Shown here piece by piece: positions 58,182 to 64,000 of a stretch of 64,000 bases of DNA. The notes below the pieces were generated by a model, which saw only the letters and a program-made list of their open reading frames with translations, made no database searches and had not been told where the DNA came from. How positions within the stretch are numbered: the stretch's first letter is position 1; the number at the start of each line of letters is the position of its first letter. Source of the stretch: Salipiger bermudensis (GTDB lineage Bacteria > Pseudomonadota > Alphaproteobacteria > Rhodobacterales > Rhodobacteraceae); the NCBI RefSeq assembly GCF_019801965.1, contig NZ_JAHVIA010000003.1, forward strand, positions 470,805-534,804, written 5' to 3'. Position numbers and translations under genes: made by a program.

Positions 58182-58631
58182 TCACTCCATCCCGATCGCC
58201 GCCCGTGCCAGCCCGTCGAGCAGATCGTGGATCACCTGCATCTCGCCCTCGGGAAAGCCGCGGAAGCCGATGGTGGTGGTTTCGGGCGCATCATGGCGGA
58301 CCGCCACGAAGATGTCGTAGGGGCAGAACATGATGTTCATCGGGTCCGCCTCCATCACCTGCCGCGACAGCTGCGCCGAGCAGAAGCTGTAGACATCCGC
58401 CTGATCGAAAAGCACCACCTCCGAGCCGACATCGGCGCGGGTGCGCTCGAGCATCTCGCCCACGTGGCTGACGTGGTCGACCACCAGCCCGGCATCGATG
58501 ATCGCGTTTTCGAGCCCGAAGATCACGTCGTCGAAGCTCTGGTCGGTGTCATAGGAAACGACATCGGCAGAAACGACACCGGCCGCCAGTGCCGGCGCGG
58601 TGCTCAACAAGAGCGCAGCAATCCATTTCAT
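58182..58631 (-). CDS. Exported DUF302-domain protein
   Basis: This protein of 149 residues has a Sec signal peptide (MKWIAALLLSTAPALAA, cleavage near residue 17) and a single DUF302 domain (SFDDVIFGLENAIIDAGLVV, then DPMNIMFCPYDIFVAV). DUF302 proteins have an alpha/beta fold and unknown role. Two Cys (YSFCSAQ and MFCPYD) could form a disulfide in the periplasm. ATG 58631 has GGGAGGAGAG upstream. It is convergent with clpB, with the repeat element between. Confidence 0.85.
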   Translation of the reverse strand: MKWIAALLLSTAPALAAGVVSADVVSYDTDQSFDDVIFGLENAIIDAGLVVDHVSHVGEMLERTRADVGSEVVLFDQADVYSFCSAQLSRQVMEADPMNIMFCPYDIFVAVRHDAPETTTIGFRGFPEGEMQVIHDLLDGLARAAIGME

Positions 58632-58751
58632 GGTTTCTCTCCTCCCTTACGGTTGCCGTCTCCGACAAGCGTTGTCACTGTATGAACAGGACTCGCAGGG
58701 TATGCGGGGGGACGCTGTTATGCAAACCAATGAATACGTGAGGATGTGACC

Positions 58752-60260
58752 ATGGGTGCGGCAATGTATGCGCTTCAGGTGCTGGCACTGGTCTTTGTCG
58801 CCGTGGTGGGAATCGGCGTCTTCGTGGCGCTGGCGCTCTACGTCATCGACTCGGTCCAGTCGAACGATGCGATCCGGCGCAACTACCCGGTGATCGGGCG
58901 CTTCCGCGGGCTGTTCACCAAGCTGGGCGAGTTCTTCCGGCAGTATTTCTTCGCCATGGACCGCGAGGAGATGCCGTTCAACCGCGCGCAGCGCGACTGG
59001 GTCTACCACGCCACCAAGGGCAAGGATAACACTGTGGCCTTCGGCTCGACCCGCAACCTCAACATTCCCGGCACGCCGATCTTCGTCAACGCGGTGTTCC
59101 CGCCGCTTGACGACCAGTTCGCCACGACCGACCCGATGGTGATCGGCCCGCATGCCCGGGTGCCCTATCTGGCCAAGTCGATCTACAACATCTCGGGCAT
59201 GAGCTATGGCGCGATCTCGAAGCCGGCGGTCGAGGCGCTGAGCAAGGGCGCCTGCGAGGCGGGGATTTGGCTCAACACCGGCGAGGGCGGGCTCTCGCCC
59301 TATCACGAGGCAGCGCCCTGCGATCTGGTGTTCCAGATCGGCACCGCCAAGTTCGGCCTGCGCGACGAGCACGGCCGCATCGACGACGACAAGCTGCGCG
59401 CCGTGGCCGCCAATCCGCAGGTCAAGATGTTCGAGCTGAAGCTGGCGCAGGGCGCCAAGCCTGGCAAGGGCGGCATTCTTCCGGGCGAGAAGGTCAACGA
59501 GGAGGTCGCGGCGATCCGCGGGCTGAAGGTGGGTCAGGCGGGGATCTCGCCCAACCGCCACCCGGAGATCGACGATTTCGACGACCTGCTCGACATGATC
59601 GGCCACATCCGCGAGGTCTCGGGAAAGCCAGTGGGTTTCAAGACGGTGATCGGCTCGTCGGACGCCTGGGAGGATCTCTTCAGGCTGATCAATGAACGCG
59701 GCAGCGAGAGTGCGCCGGACTTCATCTGCATCGATGGCGGCGAGGGCGGCACCGGCGCCGCGCCGATGCCGCTGATCGACCTCGTCGGCATGCCGATCCG
59801 CGAGGCGCTGCCGCGCATTGTCGATCTGCGCGACCGCTATGGGCTGAAGGACCGGATCCGCATCATCGCCTCCGGCAAGCTGGTGAACCCCGCCGATGTC
59901 GCCTGGGCGATCTGCCTTGGCGCGGATTTCGTCACCTCGGCGCGGGGCTTCATGTTCTCGCTCGGCTGCATCCAGGCGCTGAAGTGCAACCGCAACACCT
60001 GCCCCACGGGCATCACCACCCATGACCCGCATCTTCAGCAGGGGCTGGTGGTGCAGAACAAGTACAAGAAGGTCGCCAACTACGCCAAGGGCGTGATCAA
60101 GGAGGTCGAGACCATCGCGCACTCGGTGGGCGTCTCGGAGCCGCGCCAGATGCGGCGGCGGCACGTGCGCATCGTGCAGGCCGATGGCAGCTCGATCCCG
60201 TTCAACAAGATCCGTCCGAGCTACCAGCCGGAAACCGCGCCGAGCCAGACAGGCGTCTGA
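58752..60260 (+). CDS. FMN-binding glutamate synthase-like protein with membrane anchor
   Basis: This 502-residue protein is related to the FMN/iron-sulfur domain of glutamate synthase (archaeal-type GltB). One N-terminal helix (about 6-28) anchors it. The FMN-binding barrel includes YNISGMSYGAISKPAVEALS, NTGEGGLSPYH, ICIDGGEGGTGAAP and ASGKLVNPADVA. The 3Fe-4S cluster Cys residues are in LGCIQALKCNRNTCPTGI. There is no glutaminase domain and the physiological reaction of these stand-alone forms is not settled. ATG 58752 is chosen over a GTG two codons earlier because GAGG fits it better. Confidence 0.88.
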   Translation: MGAAMYALQVLALVFVAVVGIGVFVALALYVIDSVQSNDAIRRNYPVIGRFRGLFTKLGEFFRQYFFAMDREEMPFNRAQRDWVYHATKGKDNTVAFGSTRNLNIPGTPIFVNAVFPPLDDQFATTDPMVIGPHARVPYLAKSIYNISGMSYGAISKPAVEALSKGACEAGIWLNTGEGGLSPYHEAAPCDLVFQIGTAKFGLRDEHGRIDDDKLRAVAANPQVKMFELKLAQGAKPGKGGILPGEKVNEEVAAIRGLKVGQAGISPNRHPEIDDFDDLLDMIGHIREVSGKPVGFKTVIGSSDAWEDLFRLINERGSESAPDFICIDGGEGGTGAAPMPLIDLVGMPIREALPRIVDLRDRYGLKDRIRIIASGKLVNPADVAWAICLGADFVTSARGFMFSLGCIQALKCNRNTCPTGITTHDPHLQQGLVVQNKYKKVANYAKGVIKEVETIAHSVGVSEPRQMRRRHVRIVQADGSSIPFNKIRPSYQPETAPSQTGV

Positions 60261-60311
60261 GCCGGACGCGGCGTCGGTGGCCCCGCCGGGGAGCGCGGCG
60301 GAGCCCCAGGA

Positions 60312-60929
60312 TCAGGCGTGGATCATCCGGCCGGCTTTCATCTCGGCATAGACGTCGCGCTTGCCCTTGGCCTTGCTGCCCTTCGCGCGGGTCTCCTCGA
60401 GCTCCTTGTTGAGCCGGGCGATCTTGGCTTCGCGGCCGAACAGTGCCTCGAGGAAGATCTGCTTCACCACGCCGACATGCTTCTTGTTCTTGAGGTTGAG
60501 CTTCTTCGCCGCCTCGATCGCGGCCTTGTTCGGGTCCGGGTAGCCGGTGATACGCTTGCAGTGAAAATCGGCAAAGGCCTTGCTGCCGAAGAAGCCGGGC
60601 ACGGCCTTGCCGTCGAGCAGCTTGCGGCAATGCTGCTCCATGAAGTCGATCACCTTCTTGTAGTCGGGATTGTCCCATTCCTCGTTGCTGGAGGCGTGAT
60701 CGGCGATCTGCTGCATCTTCGGCGACATCTTGATCTTGTGGCTGGCGTTCTTGGCAAAGAACATGTCGTAGCGCACCCAGGGGCGGGCATCGGCGGTGAC
60801 GTATTTGAAATAGGCGTCGTATTCCTTGTTGCCGCGCAGGTAGGCAGAGAAGGCGCGCACCAGTTCGGTATCGCGTTCGATCCCGGCGATGGTGGTCGGG
60901 TAGGTCAAAAGGCCAACGGTCTTCGGCAT
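60312..60929 (-). CDS. Conserved hypothetical lysine-rich protein
   Basis: This protein of 205 residues belongs to no family I can name. It is soluble and basic, with many Lys pairs ([25 protein letters not shown]). Aromatic/charged blocks such as [15 protein letters not shown] and [18 protein letters not shown] suggest a folded helical protein. It is not an obvious enzyme, and no signal peptide or membrane segment is seen. It is transcribed opposite to its neighbours, convergent with the glutamate synthase-like gene and divergent from msrP. Confidence 0.65.
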   Translation of the reverse strand: MPKTVGLLTYPTTIAGIERDTELVRAFSAYLRGNKEYDAYFKYVTADARPWVRYDMFFAKNASHKIKMSPKMQQIADHASSNEEWDNPDYKKVIDFMEQHCRKLLDGKAVPGFFGSKAFADFHCKRITGYPDPNKAAIEAAKKLNLKNKKHVGVVKQIFLEALFGREAKIARLNKELEETRAKGSKAKGKRDVYAEMKAGRMIHA

Positions 60930-61183
60930 TGGGGCTTCCTTTCATGAGCGGCCAGGTTCCGGGCCGGTGGGAGATGACGGAGCGCGGTTGCGGGCGCCGT
61001 ATGCGCTTTGGCCGCGGTGGTGTGCCGGGTAAGTGCGCGCTGGCGCGGAAAAGGTTCATCGCGCGGCACGGGGATTGCGCCGGGCCAATGTTTCAGCGCC
61101 CGAACGGGAACGTGAGACGCTTTGCTTTGGCAGATGTGCATGGCTCGCTTACCTTTTCGGAAAGCAAACGCAGGAGGTTCCGC

Positions 61184-62089
61184 ATGGCTGGCCGCTACAA
61201 GAGTCCGCTGACCGCATCCGACGTCACCCCCGAGCACGTCTGGCTCAACCGCCGCCAGCTGATGGCCGGGGCCGCGGGGCTCGGTCTGGCGGGCCTCGCT
61301 GGCAGGGCAGGCGCGGCGCCGGGCGATCTCGAGCCCAATGAGTGGGAAGAAATCACCAGCTACAACAATTACTACGAGTTCGGCACCGGCAAGGAGGATC
61401 CCGCCCGCCATGCCGAGCAGCTGACCATCGCGCCCTGGACGGTGCGGATCGACGGCATGGTCGACAGGCCCGGCGATTACGCCTTCGAGGATATCATGTC
61501 CCAGATGACCATCGAGGAGCGCATCTACCGCTTCCGCTGTGTCGAGGCCTGGTCGATGGTGGTGCCGTGGAACGGGTTCGAGCTGGCCGATCTCCTGGCG
61601 CTGGCCGGCGTGCAGTCAGAGGCGAAATATGTCGCCTTCGAGACCGTGCTTCGCCCCAACGAGATGCCCGGCACCGCCTACAAGGTGCTCGACTGGCCCT
61701 ATGTCGAGGGGCTGCGGCTCGACGAGGCGATGCACCCGCTCACCATCATGGCCACCGGCATCTACGGCCGCGACATCCCGAAACAGAACGGCGCGCCGCT
61801 GCGTCTGGTGGTGCCGTGGAAATACGGCTTCAAATCGATCAAGTCGGTGGTGCGCATCACCCTGACCGACAGCGAGCCGCCGACCTCTTGGAACAAGGCC
61901 AACGCGCGCGAGTACGGCTTCTATTCCAACGTGAACCCCGAGGTGAGCCATCCGCGCTGGTCCCAGGCGACGGAGCGCGAGATCGGCGGCGGGCTGTTCT
62001 CGCCCCGCAAGCCCACGCTGATGTTCAACGGCTACGCCGACGAGGTGGCCTCGCTCTACGAGGGCATGGACCTTACTGCGAACTTCTGA
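61184..62089 (+). CDS. msrP: Protein-methionine-sulfoxide reductase, molybdopterin subunit
   Basis: This periplasmic molybdoenzyme has 301 residues and repairs oxidised methionine in envelope proteins. A Tat leader ([20 protein letters not shown], residues 21-40) exports it folded. The molybdenum-ligating Cys is Cys119 ([11 protein letters not shown]). The sulfite oxidase-type fold continues with [11 protein letters not shown] and [20 protein letters not shown] lies upstream of ATG 61184. Its membrane partner msrQ lies downstream, but an opposite-strand gene is placed between them. Confidence 0.94.
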   Translation: MAGRYKSPLTASDVTPEHVWLNRRQLMAGAAGLGLAGLAGRAGAAPGDLEPNEWEEITSYNNYYEFGTGKEDPARHAEQLTIAPWTVRIDGMVDRPGDYAFEDIMSQMTIEERIYRFRCVEAWSMVVPWNGFELADLLALAGVQSEAKYVAFETVLRPNEMPGTAYKVLDWPYVEGLRLDEAMHPLTIMATGIYGRDIPKQNGAPLRLVVPWKYGFKSIKSVVRITLTDSEPPTSWNKANAREYGFYSNVNPEVSHPRWSQATEREIGGGLFSPRKPTLMFNGYADEVASLYEGMDLTANF

Positions 62090-62103
62090 GGCCCGGCCCC
62101 GGC

Positions 62104-62751
62104 TCAGAGCCCCATGCGGTAGCGCAGGCTCTGGTCATGGTTCGGCGCCACAAGCGCGTTCTGCGCGGCGATCGCCTTCATCTCCGTGATGAAGCGCTCA
62201 CGCTCGCTCAGGTATTTGGGGATGTAGAGATGCGGCTGATCGGCAAAGCTCAGTACCAGCGCAGGCCGCTTCGGGTGCATCTCGATTCCGGTCAGGCCCG
62301 AGAGCTGTCGGGTCTGGGCGCGCGGGTCGATGCCGTAGCTGCGGATCTCGCGCCGGTCATAGGCGACGCGCTGCACGAAGAGCAGCATGGCGGTTGCGTA
62401 GGTCAGCACCGCGCCGATCCCCAGCTTGAAGAGCAGCGCCCCTTCCGGCAGCGCCCAGCCCAGCGAGTCCGTCAGCGGCGTGAGGTCGACATATATAAGC
62501 ATCAGCGCCGCGAGGATCGGCCCGCCAATGCGCAGCCCCCAGGGAGGGCGCAGTACGGTGTGGAAATCCTCTGTCGTCGCGCGCGAGGGAAAGGCGGCGG
62601 ACAGTACCGAGAGCCCGACATCCTCGAGGCTGTCATCCTGGGCGAAGATCGAGGTCTTGCCCTTGGACCTTTTCCAGATCCCGAAGGCGATGGTCAGCAG
62701 CACCGAGGCGCCAAGGCCGCAAATGGTCAGAAGAAACGTGTCATCAATCAT
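62104..62751 (-). CDS. Hypothetical membrane protein
   Basis: This protein of 215 residues, with no family I can name, has three hydrophobic segments (about 5-24, 70-92, 104-128). A soluble C-terminal domain (about 135-215) resembles the small PH-like region of some bacterial membrane proteins (IRSYGIDPRAQTRQLSGLTGIEMH). ATG 62751 is preferred: GAGG is ten bases upstream and the first helix starts right after it; an ATG at 62835 would overlap the msrQ leader. It is inserted antisense between msrP and msrQ. Confidence 0.7.
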   Translation of the reverse strand: MIDDTFLLTICGLGASVLLTIAFGIWKRSKGKTSIFAQDDSLEDVGLSVLSAAFPSRATTEDFHTVLRPPWGLRIGGPILAALMLIYVDLTPLTDSLGWALPEGALLFKLGIGAVLTYATAMLLFVQRVAYDRREIRSYGIDPRAQTRQLSGLTGIEMHPKRPALVLSFADQPHLYIPKYLSERERFITEMKAIAAQNALVAPNHDQSLRYRMGL

Positions 62752-62855
62752 GTGGTCGATCCTCAATTGATCCGTACCCGCGATCGCAGGGGAATATGGA
62801 CCGAGTGGCGCGGAATTCGGGTAAGTTGAAGTCAATGGGAAGGAGTGGCTGCACC

Positions 62856-63464
62856 ATGCTGGTGGACCGGATCAACAAAGGGGCGCGCCGTGTGCCGAGC
62901 TGGCTTGTCTACCTGCTGCTGGCGCTGCCCGCGCCGTGGCTCTTCTATAGCGGGGCGACCGGCGGTCTCGGCGTCGAGCCGATCAAGGCGCTCGAGCACG
63001 AGCTGGGCGAGCTGGCGCTGCAATTGCTGATCGCGGGGCTCTGCATCACGCCGCTGCGCCGCCACGCCGGGGTGAACCTGCTGAAGTTCCGCCGCGCCGT
63101 CGGGCTGATGGCCTTCTTCTACGTGGCGCTGCATCTGCTGGTCTGGCTATTGCTCGACATCCAGGATCCGGCCCGGATCTGGGCCGACATTCTCAAGCGC
63201 CCCTATATTACCGTGGGCATGGCGGGCTTTTTGCTGCTGCTGCCTCTCGCGCTGACCTCGACCAACGGGGCGATCCGTCGTCTGGGCAAGCGCTGGCGCC
63301 AGCTTCACCGGCTGGTCTACGCGGCAGCGCTGCTTGGCGGGCTGCACTTCGTGATGCTGGCGAAGGGCTTCCAGGTCGAGCCGCTCCTCTATCTAGGAGC
63401 GACGGCGGTGCTGGTCGCGCTCCGGCTTCCGGCCCTGCAGCGCCGCGTGGCGCTTCGCGGCTGA
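62856..63464 (+). CDS. msrQ: Protein-methionine-sulfoxide reductase heme-binding subunit
   Basis: This b-type cytochrome of the inner membrane, 202 residues, passes electrons from the respiratory chain to MsrP. It has six hydrophobic segments and conserved His residues in LEHELGELALQ, FYVALHLLVW, RQLHRLVYAA and LGGLHFVM that can ligate heme. ATG 62856 follows AAGGAG by ten bases; an ATG at 62835 lies before that site and is rejected. It is transcribed in the same direction as msrP but separated from it by about 770 bases. Confidence 0.92.
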   Translation: MLVDRINKGARRVPSWLVYLLLALPAPWLFYSGATGGLGVEPIKALEHELGELALQLLIAGLCITPLRRHAGVNLLKFRRAVGLMAFFYVALHLLVWLLLDIQDPARIWADILKRPYITVGMAGFLLLLPLALTSTNGAIRRLGKRWRQLHRLVYAAALLGGLHFVMLAKGFQVEPLLYLGATAVLVALRLPALQRRVALRG

Positions 63465-63483
63465 GGTTTCGCCGACTCGTTTG

Positions 63484-63516
63484 AACGGCCCCGACTCGTC
63501 CGAGTCGGGGCCGTTT
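63484..63516 (+). terminator. Terminator of msrQ
   Basis: AACGGCCCCGACTCG and its complement CGAGTCGGGGCCGTT form a near-continuous 15-bp palindrome with a tiny loop, followed by TTT. It also separates msrQ from the rRNA promoter region. Confidence 0.8.
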
Positions 63517-63761
63517 GCGATTCAGGGGCGGTGACTCGGGGAAGTTCGAGGCTGAATCGACCGGATTCTGCAGCGATCTGTGGATAGGTCTGTGGGTAGC
63601 TGCCTCCCCGGCCCGAACAGACGACTCGGGGGTTGTGTCTTGCCCTTGGGTCAGGGCGGTTTTGGGTGGTTGTCTTTCAGAAAATCGTGCTTCTAAGTTA
63701 TTGTATTTATTATATTTTGCTAGTGATTTTGGAAAATCATGACGTTTTCCTAAAAAAGGGG

Positions 63762-63790
63762 TTGCGGGTGTTGGGAGGTATCCGTAAAAG
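63762..63790 (+). promoter_or_regulatory. Probable ribosomal RNA operon promoter
   Basis: TTGCGG (63762-63767), a 17-base spacer and TAAAAG (63785-63790) form a promoter candidate. It sits directly after a strongly AT-rich block (about 63690-63757) that could act as an UP element. The GC-rich segment just after it (CCCCTTCACCGGCGG) resembles a G+C discriminator. A second -35-like TTGACG at 63896 has no good -10. Confidence 0.55.
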
Positions 63791-64000
63791 CCCCTTCACC
63801 GGCGGCGCTGAGGCGCACGACGGGGCGCCAGACGGGGCGGCGGCGAGGCGGAGACGCGGAGCTGACGCAGACGAGGCGGAGAGAAATTCGAGAGGTTGAC
63901 GGGCGGGCGCGCCGAACAAGTTAGGGCGCACTGGTCTGGTTTTTGTCTCTCACGCTGTTTGACATCGCTAATATCTGAAGAGATATGTGGGCGACCTTGG
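63791..64000 (+). ncRNA. 5' leader of a 16S rRNA operon, gene itself beyond the window
   Basis: The segment TTTGACATCGCTAATATCTG followed by AAGAGATATGTGGGCG (63958-63993) matches, from memory, the sequence found shortly before 16S rRNA genes in Rhodobacterales. It contains a hairpin ATATCT/AGATAT with a GAAG loop (63971-63986). The 536-bp stretch 63465-64000 otherwise holds the msrQ terminator, several GACTCGGG repeats, the AT-rich block and the promoter; no protein gene is supported there. Confidence 0.65.

Noticed and set aside
63515..63899. Two overlapping short frames before the rRNA leader
   Set aside because: They cross the AT-rich block and the promoter, and the sequence context is that of a regulatory region.

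Overview
The window reads as chromosomal DNA of a GC-rich alphaproteobacterium of the Rhodobacteraceae (Roseobacter group). The evidence is the dense packing of ABC and TRAP importers for small organic nutrients, many 4-bp ATGA start/stop overlaps, a MutL carrying the endonuclease motif of bacteria without MutH, a degenerate stand-alone Hint protein, and a leader at the right end that looks like the segment just before a Rhodobacterales 16S rRNA gene. No phage, insertion sequence, plasmid function, CRISPR array or defence system was seen.

Layout. 1-2000: the end of an EamA transporter, a Hint-fold protein, tRNA-Leu(UAG) and a Gmad2/LysM protein. 2000-10930: a six-gene peptide importer operon ending in a gamma-glutamyltransferase, with a divergent GntR regulator and a TauE-type exporter. 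11130-15430: an Mla-type lipid transport operon (STAS-permease, ATPase, long MCE protein, lipoprotein), converging on an amidase. 17000-23630: a sugar ABC importer divergent from a two-component system.

23750-34620: the most interesting block. It holds ethanolamine ammonia-lyase (eutBC), a DeoR regulator, two flavin oxidoreductases, an FGGY kinase and a TRAP importer. The motif TTCGGKCA, or its complement, occurs in front of all three transcription units. I infer one regulon for uptake and breakdown of an amino-alcohol or polyol compound.

34850-45880: a second gamma-glutamyltransferase, an SDR, and a polyamine module (PotFGHI, a PuuB-like oxidase, a GntR regulator and a class III aminotransferase). 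The palindrome ATTTGATCAAAT lies before potF and a one-mismatch version lies before the aminotransferase. 45900-57760: housekeeping genes including a rhodanese, mutL, rmuC, dinB, a Nudix hydrolase, an SPFH/NfeD pair, pyrF and clpB with a heat-shock promoter. 58180-63470: DUF302, a glutamate-synthase-like flavoprotein, and msrP/msrQ split by an opposite-strand gene. 63480-64000: a terminator, an AT-rich stretch, and a probable rRNA promoter and leader.

Two copies of a roughly 230-250 bp repeat lie in convergent intergenic gaps (37475-37702 and 57819-58070). Its core can fold into an outer stem with two perfect inner hairpins, and within that core the two copies differ only in loops, junctions or the base next to the outer stem.
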